Shown here piece after piece: positions 1-6,248 of a stretch of 7,297 nt of DNA. Numbering within the stretch: the stretch's first letter is position 1; each line of letters begins with the position of its first letter. The notes under the pieces were generated by a model. It did not search any database. It worked only from the letters and a program-made list of their open reading frames with translations, and had not been told where the DNA came from. The translations under genes and the position numbers were made by a program. The DNA is taken from contig JAGOZY010000009.1 of assembly GCA_018058445.1 (NCBI GenBank), positions 1 through 7,297 on the forward strand, in the 5' to 3' direction. This stretch comes from Negativicutes bacterium (GTDB lineage: Bacteria > Bacillota > Negativicutes > JAGOZY01).

Positions 1-471
1 TACGTGGGCACTACCGGGATTAAAGACTCCACCCCAAGTGCCAGCAAAAATAGCAGCGGCAGCTGCTGCCGGATGAACTCCTGCTCCGATCAATGCCGGA
101 ATAAGTACTGCACCTACTGCGGCAGCTACCCCAGCTGCACTAGGTAGAGCAATATTGACGAGGAAGGTAACGATGATTGCCCCAGGAATAAGAATCGGTC
201 GAAGCCGACTGAGAGGCTTCGTCATTAGATGAACTAAGTGAAGATCACACTGAGTCACTTTCATAACAAAGGCAAATCCCATAACTGTACAAATAACAGG
301 AACCAGACCCGGATTGACCATCGCCTTGGTAAAGCCCTCCAGAGCCATCCAAAATTTTCCAGCAAGGACTGTCATCGCCAGTCCACCTAAAAAAAGCACC
401 AAGCGAGTCTCATATTTACGGATAATTGCAGCAAAAACCAAAACAACGATTAACGCACCCATCCAAACCAT
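1..471 (-). CDS. DcuC-family C4-dicarboxylate transporter, N-terminal part (partial at left edge)
   Basis: This is the first 157 residues of an inner-membrane carrier; the frame is still open at base 1, so the 3' end lies outside the window. The ATG at 471-469 follows a strong AAAGGAGG ribosome binding site (about 478-485 on the complement). The protein starts MVWMGALIVV and is very hydrophobic, with membrane segments at about residues 4-18, 25-39, 55-71, 93-109 and 112-130, and a small-residue-rich stretch at about 135-155. Its features recall the DcuC group: an early KYETRLVLFLGG loop, a MGFAFVMK stretch, a TKPLSRLRP loop, and an ALPSAAGVAAAVGA helix followed by GVHPAAAAAAIFAGTWGG. Characterised DcuC proteins exchange or export C4-dicarboxylates such as succinate, mostly under anaerobic growth. 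Related carriers in the same superfamily move amino acids, so the substrate is not certain. It is divergent from the M20 peptidase at 633, suggesting shared control. Gene family is fairly sure; substrate is inference. Confidence 0.85.
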   Translation of the reverse strand, partial: MVWMGALIVVLVFAAIIRKYETRLVLFLGGLAMTVLAGKFWMALEGFTKAMVNPGLVPVICTVMGFAFVMKVTQCDLHLVHLMTKPLSRLRPILIPGAIIVTFLVNIALPSAAGVAAAVGAVLIPALIGAGVHPAAAAAAIFAGTWGGVFNPGSAHV

Positions 472-545
472 AAATCATCCTCCTTTATAAGAATTTAATT
501 AAAGAGAATATTCGCCCTATTCAAGTCATTCACCTGCTAAAAAAG

Positions 546-581
546 TTCCCCTAAATTCATGAATATGAGATAATGAATACA
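546..581 (+). promoter_or_regulatory. Candidate sigma70-like promoter (extended -10) for the M20 gene at 633
   Basis: GATAAT at 569-574 matches the -10 consensus at five of six positions. It is preceded by TG at 566-567, one base away, giving an extended -10 element (TGnTATAAT form). The hexamer 17 bp upstream, TTCCCC at 546-551, is a poor -35 box, which an extended -10 can compensate for. Predicted start of transcription is near 581, giving a leader of about 50 bases that contains a run of nine A at 599-607. No equally good promoter was found on the opposite strand for the DcuC-like gene. Confidence 0.45.
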
Positions 582-598
582 AAGTTTTTATTTAGGGT
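548..598. promoter_or_regulatory. Candidate operator: inverted repeat CCCTAAAT / ATTTAGGG with nested palindrome
   Basis: CCCTAAAT at 549-556 is matched exactly by its reverse complement ATTTAGGG at 590-597. The arm centres lie about 41 bp apart, close to four helical turns, so both arms would face the same side of DNA. A perfect 10-bp palindrome, ATTCATGAAT, sits at 555-564 and overlaps the left arm. The pair brackets the candidate -10 box of the M20 gene. This looks like a binding site for a dimeric regulator in the divergent region, but no regulator gene is in the window, and AT-rich DNA yields some such repeats by chance. Confidence 0.4.
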
Positions 599-632
599 AA
601 AAAAAAACGGAAGAAAGAGTGGGTGAAAAGCC

Positions 633-1772
633 GTGGATTTACAACGTTTTTCTCTAGAAACTTACCTGAAAGAATTGGAAGTACTTGTCAATATTGACAG
701 CGGAAGTCGTATGCCGGAAGGAACAGGAGCGGTGGCTGAGTGGTTTGCAGAGCGATTTCAAACGATGGGCTGGGCAGTTAAAAAGCGTGACTTGGGGCCT
801 GATGTCGGACCGGGCTTAGAAATTCGAAATCAGCCAGAAGGGGCAATTGATCTTTTGCTGATCGGTCATATGGACACTGTTTTTGGGCCAGATGAGACCC
901 AAAGACGACCCTTCAAAAAAGAAGGAAATCATCTGACTGGACCCGGAGTTTACGACATGAAAGCCTCACTTCTTTCTGGCTATTATGCAGTGAAATTATT
1001 GCAAGAAGCGAATGAACTGGGTGATCTATCTATTTGTCTCGCTTTTAATCCAGACGAAGAAATTAGCTCGACTTATTCTCGATCATGGATTGAAGAATTA
1101 GGGAGAATAACAAAGCGAGCAATCGTCATGGAACCGGCGCGCGCGAATGGTGCGATGGTGAATGCACGCAAAGGGGTTGGACGGTTTTCTATTGATTTCC
1201 TCGGAGTTCCTGCTCACGCGGGGGTTGCTCCTGAGAAAGGAGCTAGTGCGACGGAAGAACTTGCTCATTGGTTACTTGCCTTGCACAGTCTGACTGATTA
1301 TGAAAAAGGAACGACCCTCAATGCAGGCGTCATTCAAGGCGGAACAGTCTCTAATGTAGTTGCAGAAAAAGCCCATATGGCAGTTGACTTACGAGTCAAA
1401 TATCCAGAAGAAGCCCTGCGGGTAGAGGCTAAGCTGAAAGAACTTCAGGAAAATCCCTTTAATCCACGAGTTCAGGCAACTGTTTCGGGCAGTCTAACTC
1501 GTCCTCCTCTTGTCCCGACAGCAGAGACTCTGAAATTTTGCGACGAAGTGACGGCCATCGGTGAGGCAGTCGGTGTCAAAGTCGAATGGATATTTACTGG
1601 TGGTGGGTCAGACGCGAACCTCCTGGCTCCATTGAATGTTCCTGTGATCGATGGAATGGGGCCGGTTGGCGGGGACTCTCACAGTGCGAAAGAATATGTT
1701 GAAGTGGATTCTATCGAGCCTCGTTTAAAGCTTCTTGGTGCGACAATTCGAATGATGGCTCAAAATAAATAA
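633..1772 (+). CDS. M20 family metallopeptidase, carboxypeptidase G2-like (379 aa)
   Basis: This is a two-zinc amidohydrolase of the M20A/CPG2 type. Family members cleave a C-terminal amino acid, often glutamate, from dipeptides, folates or acyl-amino acids. The active-site set is complete: H79 and D81 in GHMDTVF, bridging D108 in GPGVYDMK, general base E142 with metal ligand E143 in NPDEE, metal ligand E167 in VMEPAR, and H350 near the C-terminus. H195 in PAHAG lies in the inserted dimerisation domain, and R289 is placed like the substrate-carboxylate arginine. The spacings D108-E142 (34) and E142-E167 (25) agree with carboxypeptidase G2 as I recall it. Unlike that periplasmic enzyme it has no signal peptide, so it is probably cytoplasmic. 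The start is GTG at 633; GGTGA at 622-626, six bases upstream, pairs with the 16S tail and supports it. A strong terminator follows the stop directly, so it is probably a single-gene transcript. The exact substrate cannot be read from sequence. Confidence 0.92.
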   Translation: MDLQRFSLETYLKELEVLVNIDSGSRMPEGTGAVAEWFAERFQTMGWAVKKRDLGPDVGPGLEIRNQPEGAIDLLLIGHMDTVFGPDETQRRPFKKEGNHLTGPGVYDMKASLLSGYYAVKLLQEANELGDLSICLAFNPDEEISSTYSRSWIEELGRITKRAIVMEPARANGAMVNARKGVGRFSIDFLGVPAHAGVAPEKGASATEELAHWLLALHSLTDYEKGTTLNAGVIQGGTVSNVVAEKAHMAVDLRVKYPEEALRVEAKLKELQENPFNPRVQATVSGSLTRPPLVPTAETLKFCDEVTAIGEAVGVKVEWIFTGGGSDANLLAPLNVPVIDGMGPVGGDSHSAKEYVEVDSIEPRLKLLGATIRMMAQNK

Positions 1773-1809
1773 ACAAAAAGCTCACATTTTTAATGTGAGC
1801 TTTTTGTTT
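1772..1809 (+). terminator. Rho-independent terminator after the first M20 gene
   Basis: A perfect 17-bp stem pairs 1772-1788 with 1792-1808 around a TTT loop (core AGCTCACATT / AATGTGAGCT). The descending arm ends in TTTTTGTTT. It begins at the last base of the TAA stop. The ascending arm is A-rich, so it could also stop transcription from the other side, though no gene reads in that way. It separates the M20 transcript from the autotransporter. Confidence 0.9.
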
Positions 1810-1812
1810 CCT

Positions 1813-1862
1813 AAAGTAAGCATTGTAAAAAGTAAGATAAATTTATATACTTAGAAAGTAAG
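1813..1862 (+). repeat. Three direct copies of AAAGTAAG around the autotransporter promoter
   Basis: The octamer AAAGTAAG occurs exactly at 1813-1820, 1829-1836 and 1855-1862. The first copy lies just upstream of the candidate -35 box, the second follows that box immediately, and the third covers the predicted transcription start. Spacings are 16 and 26 bp. The third copy also forms an inverted repeat with the -10 region, TACTT (1848-1852) against AAGTA (1856-1860). The placement suggests binding sites for a regulator that would block or assist RNA polymerase. No such octamer was noticed in the other promoter region. Confidence 0.45.
1823..1858 (+). promoter_or_regulatory. Candidate sigma70-like promoter of the autotransporter
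   Basis: TTGTAA at 1823-1828 (four of six to TTGACA) lies exactly 17 bp from TATACT at 1846-1851 (five of six to TATAAT). Predicted transcription start is about 1857-1859, leaving a leader of roughly 40-70 bases depending on which start codon is used. It lies just past the terminator of the preceding gene, so the autotransporter has its own transcript. Confidence 0.6.
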
Positions 1863-1898
1863 ATTTTGGAGAAGTATTTTTGAATTTCTAAAATATGT

Positions 1899-4800
1899 TT
1901 GAAGAGGGTGGATGTTATATCTAATTTGTCAAAAAGGAAATTTTATAGAAAAAAGATTTTTACAAGTTTGGCGGGTTTAGGTTGTGCAACCTGTTTGGCA
2001 TCGATTGGAAATGCGAATACGTATAATACAACTGTGAATCCGTCGGTAACGACTTTAGTAGATGGGGATCGAGTGGAAACGACGAATCAAGAGGGTATCT
2101 TAGATACCTCTTCTTCATCACCGGGAGTGCAGATACCTAGTAATGGAAAAATCACTGTAAGTGCAAGCTTTGATCAAAGCGCTCCGGCTCCTACGGTAGC
2201 ACAACGCTCAGCGATTTATTTGAGTAATGGGATTACGAATCAGCTAGGAACTGGGACTGAGGTTACAGCTTCTTTTAGTGGCCCCGCTTATGCAGGGATC
2301 AATAGGACGTTTGATGGTATCTATTTAGGTAGCACTTCAAGCTTAAATGCGAATCAACTGACTCTTACAGTTTCATCAACGAATCCAGATGTCAACTCTC
2401 TTAATGGGATTTTTGCACCAGGAAACGTGGACCTGGGAAGTAATAGTCAAGTCAATGTCACTTCAAATGGTTTAGGCTCAGTAACTGGATTAATGATTCA
2501 AAAGAATTTGACAGCGGATCATTTTACTTTAAATGTCGCAGGGCCTTCGACGATTGGAATATATGCTGCCGGTGCAGGAACAACAATAGATCTCGGTACT
2601 GGAAGCGCAATCAACAGCCTTTATTCCGGTACTGCGACAGGGATTTATATAATTTCTGCTGGTTCGTTGGTCGCTGACCAATTAGGTATTACCTTGCAGC
2701 ATAGTAGCAATACAGGCAGTGGTGGGGAGGGCATGTTTCTTAATTATTCGGGGGCTCCCTCTAGCCTTAGTGTCAATTTAAAAGACAATAGTTCTATTTT
2801 TACATACGGTACTCGTACTTCAGGTATTTATGCCTGGAATAGCGGTGTGCTATTTCAAGCAAATAGTAACTTAACGATTGAAACACGGGGGGCTGAGAGT
2901 CAAGGCTTTGTTGCGCAAAGTGGCGCCGTTGCGAATTTGGGGACTTCTGCATCAATTACAACTTGGGGAAATACAAATCAAAGTGCCTCCAACATTCCTA
3001 ATTACAGTAGCGCGGCAGTGATGGCTCGCGGCGGGACAATAACCATTGGTGACAATTCAAGTCTGACTACTCATGGTAATGGCTATAGTATGGGTCTTTT
3101 TCTAAATGGAAACGGTAGTATTGTTACCGTTGGTGATAATGTGAAGATAAGTACCTACGGTACTTTTGATAGTTCTTCTCGAGCTCCTTTTGGGATTTTA
3201 TCGCTTACAGGAAGTCCAATCTTTATTGCTGGAAAAAAACTACATGTAACTACTTATGGAAATGGCGCTAGTGGGATTTTAACACAAAACGCTTCTACAA
3301 TGGACTTGGGACAAAATGCGACCATTGCTACTTTTGGGAGTGACGCATCTGCTCTTGAAATATACACGACTGCGACTCTGATTGCAGATGGGGCAAAGTT
3401 TATCACGGCTCAGTCTGATTCGGATGCGATCGTAGCAGGTGGGACAACAGTCACCACGTTGACCGGCACATCTGGTGCTACAACAATCAGTGCTGCTAAT
3501 GGTACGGGGATAGCTCTTAATATGAGTGCTAGTAGTCAGCTTATTGGCACTGGAGTTATGAATATTTTAGGGAATATTAAAAATTTGGCAACGAGCCAAG
3601 TGAATCTTACTTTTGATCCAAACTCTTATTTACTAGGCTCGTGGGTAACTGATGCAACGGCTACTGGCAATCTTACACTAAACGGCAATAGTCTATGGGA
3701 TATGACTAGCAACTCCAATTTGACTAATTTAACTTTAAATGGTGGGAAAGTTCAATTTTCCGGAAATGATTTTTATACATTGACTCCTCAGAATATGAGT
3801 GGGAACGGTACCTTGGGGCTTCGTGCAGATATCGGAATCCAGCAAGGGGATTTGGTTAATGTTTTGGGCAGTAGTGGTGGAAATTATCTACTAAGCATTC
3901 GCGACTACGGCAATCAGCCAACAGATTCATCCTATGAGCACCTGGTAGTGCAAACGGCAGATGGGGTAGGTGAATTTTCTTTAGCTCATCCCGTTGATGC
4001 TGGAGCTTGGCGATATGGACTTCATCGTGGAGGCGGAACAGATTCACCGGATAACTGGTACCTTTACAAAAGTGGCGAAATCACACCTGCTGCGGATGCC
4101 GCCATTAATGATAATCGGGCGAGTTATTTATTAAATTATTCTGAGATTCAGACTCTATTGCTTCGAATGGGCGATATTCGAAAGAATCCAGATCAAGGCA
4201 ATGTCTGGGCTAAAGTCAATTTTGGTGAATATGATGTAAATCAATCAGGCTATTCAGATGGCTTCCACCAAACCTTTAAAGGTTTTCAAGCGGGGGGCGA
4301 TGGTAAACGTCAATGGGGAAGCGCAGATGTGTATCTCGGTGCGACTGCTGGCTTTAATCGGAGCAACCAGTCATATTCGGAAGGAAAAGGATCGATTGAT
4401 TCCAAGTTTTTAGGGGCCTATGGTACTTATATTCATCCATCTGGTTTTTATACGGATGTAGCCTTGAAATTTGGTTGGCAGGATCAAGAGTTTAGAGTGC
4501 GTGATTCGGGAGGCTATTTAGTTACGAATGAGATAAGTACTCGCGGTATATGGGGCACCGCAGAAGTGGGGAAAACGTTTCCGATCGGCAAAAAAGGATG
4601 GTATCTAAAGCCGCAAATACAGATCGGTTTAGGTCATCAAAGTGGTGAAGACTCTGTCACATCGAGTGGTACAGATCTATATTATAATTCTTATGATTCT
4701 GTAATCGGTAGGCTGGGTTTAGTCGCAGGATATGAAATCAAAAAAGGTGAAAATCCAATTAATCTTTATGCGAAAGCTTCTTATATCCATGAATTTGATG

Positions 4801-4991
4801 GACGAACGGCAGTTACTATTGGCAGTGAGACTTTTCGCCCCGATCTAGGTAATTCTTGGTGGGTTTATGGAGTCGGTGTAACTGCCAGAGTAAAAGACAA
4901 GCACAATCTCTATCTTGATCTTGAGCGATCCACTGGTGGGAAATTTACTCAGCTATGGAAATTTAATGCGGGATATCGTTTTCAGTGGTAA
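1899..4991 (+). CDS. Autotransporter (type Va secretion) with beta-helical passenger and pertactin-like barrel (1030 aa)
   Basis: This is a self-exporting surface protein: Sec delivers it to the periplasm and its C-terminal barrel inserts in the outer membrane to expose the passenger. Parts in order: basic signal peptide with KRKFYRKK and a hydrophobic core, likely cut after GNA at residue 39; Ser/Thr/Asn/Gly-rich passenger, about 40-630; a pertactin-like autochaperone region, about 634-722 (SGNGTL, GDLVNVLGSSGGNYLLSI, VDAGAWRYGL, DNWYLYK); linker with predicted helix, about 728-760; and a 12-strand autotransporter barrel, about 767-1030, ending in AGYRFQW. MGDIRKNPDQGNVWAK and the C-terminus recall Bordetella pertactin. 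Both cysteines (29, 32) lie in the signal peptide, so the mature protein has none. No protease triad or RGD motif was seen; adhesion is a guess. The frame opens after a stop at 1881-1883. TTG at 1899 is the first usual start but lacks a well-placed ribosome binding site; GTG 1908 and TTG 1926 are alternatives. Terminator-flanked and single-gene. Confidence 0.93.
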   Translation: MKRVDVISNLSKRKFYRKKIFTSLAGLGCATCLASIGNANTYNTTVNPSVTTLVDGDRVETTNQEGILDTSSSSPGVQIPSNGKITVSASFDQSAPAPTVAQRSAIYLSNGITNQLGTGTEVTASFSGPAYAGINRTFDGIYLGSTSSLNANQLTLTVSSTNPDVNSLNGIFAPGNVDLGSNSQVNVTSNGLGSVTGLMIQKNLTADHFTLNVAGPSTIGIYAAGAGTTIDLGTGSAINSLYSGTATGIYIISAGSLVADQLGITLQHSSNTGSGGEGMFLNYSGAPSSLSVNLKDNSSIFTYGTRTSGIYAWNSGVLFQANSNLTIETRGAESQGFVAQSGAVANLGTSASITTWGNTNQSASNIPNYSSAAVMARGGTITIGDNSSLTTHGNGYSMGLFLNGNGSIVTVGDNVKISTYGTFDSSSRAPFGILSLTGSPIFIAGKKLHVTTYGNGASGILTQNASTMDLGQNATIATFGSDASALEIYTTATLIADGAKFITAQSDSDAIVAGGTTVTTLTGTSGATTISAANGTGIALNMSASSQLIGTGVMNILGNIKNLATSQVNLTFDPNSYLLGSWVTDATATGNLTLNGNSLWDMTSNSNLTNLTLNGGKVQFSGNDFYTLTPQNMSGNGTLGLRADIGIQQGDLVNVLGSSGGNYLLSIRDYGNQPTDSSYEHLVVQTADGVGEFSLAHPVDAGAWRYGLHRGGGTDSPDNWYLYKSGEITPAADAAINDNRASYLLNYSEIQTLLLRMGDIRKNPDQGNVWAKVNFGEYDVNQSGYSDGFHQTFKGFQAGGDGKRQWGSADVYLGATAGFNRSNQSYSEGKGSIDSKFLGAYGTYIHPSGFYTDVALKFGWQDQEFRVRDSGGYLVTNEISTRGIWGTAEVGKTFPIGKKGWYLKPQIQIGLGHQSGEDSVTSSGTDLYYNSYDSVIGRLGLVAGYEIKKGENPINLYAKASYIHEFDGRTAVTIGSETFRPDLGNSWWVYGVGVTARVKDKHNLYLDLERSTGGKFTQLWKFNAGYRFQW
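1904..1911 (+). promoter_or_regulatory. Only purine-rich ribosome-binding candidate for the autotransporter, poorly placed
   Basis: GAGGGTGG at 1904-1911 is the only Shine-Dalgarno-like stretch close to the start region. It lies downstream of TTG 1899, overlaps GTG 1908, and is about 14 bases before TTG 1926, which is longer than usual. An ATG at 1912-1914 follows it almost directly but is in another frame and stops after 22 codons. The TTG 1926 start gives the neatest signal peptide (MSKRKFYRKK...) and would make the protein 1021 residues. The true start is unresolved. Confidence 0.35.
2313..3578 (+). repeat. About 15 degenerate passenger repeats of 23-37 residues, two alternating types
   Basis: Residues 139-560 of the autotransporter are a string of related units. 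Each opens with a small residue, Gly and a hydrophobic pair (DGIYLG, NGIFAP, IGIYAAG, TGIYII, SGIYAW, MGLFLN, SGILTQ). One unit type carries an LG-type turn ending in T.G (VDLGSNSQVNVTSNG, IDLGTGSAIN, ANLGTSASITTWG, VTVGDNVKISTYG, MDLGQNATIATFG). The other carries an L.A..L or similar core (SLNANQLTLTV, NLTADHFTLNV, SLVADQLGITL, TLIADGAKFIT). The types alternate over most of the stretch, giving a higher-order period of about 50-60 residues. This is the pattern expected of a right-handed beta-helix. Copies are divergent at DNA level, not tandem identical repeats. Confidence 0.7.
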
Positions 4992-4998
4992 ATCAAAT

Positions 4999-5034
4999 GA
5001 AAAAGCCCTTCCAAAATATTGGAAGGGCTTTTCT
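4999..5034. terminator. Bidirectional terminator between converging genes
   Basis: A perfect 14-bp stem pairs 5001-5014 with 5019-5032 (AAAAGCCCTTCCAA against TTGGAAGGGCTTTT) around the loop AATA. On the plus strand it runs into TTTTCTTT; on the minus strand it runs into TTTTTCATTT. It lies 9 bases after the autotransporter stop and 17 bases beyond the second M20 gene's stop, so it can end both transcripts. Confidence 0.92.
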
Positions 5035-5049
5035 TTGGCTCAAGATTAC

Positions 5050-6204
5050 TTAAACCGCTTCGATACAAAGAGCGAGCAATTTGACTCGTTCGATCATACC
5101 GTCGAGTAAGATGTATTCATCAACACTATGGTTAAGACCTCCACGAGATCCCATAGAACATACGGTAGGTGCTCCTACTTTAACTGTGTGGGAAGCATCA
5201 GAACCGCCACCGACAACGAATCCTTCGATTTCAATTCCAAGTTTTCGTCCCTGTTCTTGGACGAGAGCAAAAAGCGATTTTACTTGCTCAGTGGTTTCCA
5301 TGGGCGGGAAGGCTGGACGCATTTTTTCAAGGGTTGTTTCGGTACCTTGGATATAAGTTTTATCAGCAATTTTTTGGAGATTGTCGAGTGCTTTTTCCAT
5401 TTCGGCTAAAGTTGTGGCGCGGATATCAATGGATAGACTCGCATTATCAGGAACTGCGTTAAATACAACGCCACCTTTGATTGTCCCTACGTTAAAGGTA
5501 GTTCCCGAAGCAAGATCGGTTAAATTATGGATATCAATAATTTTATGAGCGGCTTCAAGTATTGCACTCGCCCCTTTTTCAGGCTCGTTGCCTGCATGAG
5601 CGCCAATTCCTTTGATATTCATAATCGGGTTCGCGGTTCCTTTACGTCCGATGATGACTCCACCATCTGGGCGCCCAGATTCCATGTTGAAAACCGCGTC
5701 TTTGCCTTTAGCAGTTTCTTCAAAAAGATCGCCTGCATTTGTAAATGGATGAGCAGTTTCTTCGTCACCGCAGAAGAAGACTGTGATATCTTTATCCTGC
5801 CAACCATCTTCATACATCGCTTCAAGAGCAAAAAGTCCGACTGTGATTCCGCTTTTCATATCAAGAACGCCAGGGCCAAAAGCTTTTCGTTCTTTAATTG
5901 TGAAAGGACGGGCGGCAACAGTTCCTTTCGGGAATACTGTGTCCATATGACCCATAATCATTACTTTTTTTGCATTTGGATCTTTTGCCGCTTTGTGACC
6001 AAAAACGTGAGTAGCTGCACCGGGTGTTTCGACCAACTTAGCATCAAAACCGAGTTCGACAAGTTTAGCTTTGATGTGCTCGGCAACTTGATGAATGCCT
6101 TCTAAGCTGTCCTTAGCAGAGTCAATATTGACGAGGGTTTCTAAAAATTTAAGCATTGCAGGCTCTTTACTATCGATTGATTTGAAAATTTGTTCTGTGT
6201 TCAT
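5050..6204 (-). CDS. M20 family metallopeptidase, carboxypeptidase G2-like (384 aa), last gene of operon
   Basis: This is a second two-zinc M20A/CPG2-type hydrolase, a paralogue of the gene at 633. The catalytic set is intact: H86 and D88 in GHMDTVF, bridging D115 in GPGVLDMK, general base E148 and ligand E149 in CGDEET, ligand E175 in NMESGR, and H359 near the C-terminus. H203 in GAHAGNEPEKGAS belongs to the dimerisation domain, and R296 in MRPAFPP is placed like the substrate-carboxylate arginine. There is no signal peptide, so it is expected in the cytoplasm. ATG at 6204-6202 follows a strong AAAAGGAGGT site at 6220-6211. It lies 44 bp after the YjiG-like gene on the same strand, with no terminator between, so it is probably co-transcribed with the two membrane genes. 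Family members release C-terminal amino acids from dipeptides or acyl/aryl amino acids; the substrate here is unknown. The length is close to the family's usual 370-415. Confidence 0.93.
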   Translation of the reverse strand: MNTEQIFKSIDSKEPAMLKFLETLVNIDSAKDSLEGIHQVAEHIKAKLVELGFDAKLVETPGAATHVFGHKAAKDPNAKKVMIMGHMDTVFPKGTVAARPFTIKERKAFGPGVLDMKSGITVGLFALEAMYEDGWQDKDITVFFCGDEETAHPFTNAGDLFEETAKGKDAVFNMESGRPDGGVIIGRKGTANPIMNIKGIGAHAGNEPEKGASAILEAAHKIIDIHNLTDLASGTTFNVGTIKGGVVFNAVPDNASLSIDIRATTLAEMEKALDNLQKIADKTYIQGTETTLEKMRPAFPPMETTEQVKSLFALVQEQGRKLGIEIEGFVVGGGSDASHTVKVGAPTVCSMGSRGGLNHSVDEYILLDGMIERVKLLALCIEAV

Positions 6205-6210
6205 AGTGAA

Positions 6211-6220
6211 ACCTCCTTTT
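6211..6220 (-). promoter_or_regulatory. Strong ribosome binding site of the second M20 gene
   Basis: Read on the minus strand, AAAAGGAGGT ends six bases before the ATG at 6204. It is a near-perfect match to the 16S anti-Shine-Dalgarno and fixes the start of the peptidase. It is clearly stronger than the GAGGA site of the preceding YjiG-like gene, which may give the enzyme higher translation than the membrane proteins from one mRNA. Confidence 0.75.
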
Positions 6221-6248
6221 ATTTTAAGCCAGTTAATTCAGTGGAAGT

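Noticed and set aside
1977..1994. Lipobox at the cysteines (residues 29 and 32) of the autotransporter signal peptide
   Set aside because: Residues before C29 are G-L-G and before C32 are C-A-T, which do not match the L-[AS]-[GA]-C rule. Cleavage after GNA at residue 39 fits signal peptidase I better.
3856..4047. 63-codon minus-strand open frame inside the autotransporter
   Set aside because: It lies wholly inside a clearly coding gene on the other strand, has no ribosome binding site of note and no recognisable protein features.
4915..5109. 64-codon plus-strand frame across the end of the autotransporter and the terminator
   Set aside because: It reads through the convergent terminator stem and into the antisense of the M20 gene, with no independent support.
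867..5957. The two inverted M20 genes as long inverted repeats able to recombine and flip the autotransporter
   Set aside because: DNA identity is limited to very short stretches, such as GGTCATATGGACAC around the HMD motif. That is too short to support homologous inversion; it reflects protein conservation.
5081..6105. Several plus-strand frames (5081-5356, 5128-5409, 5527-6105) opposite the second M20 gene
   Set aside because: They are antisense to a conserved enzyme with an intact active site. Their translations are rich in Phe, Ser and Cys without domain character, as expected of shadow frames.
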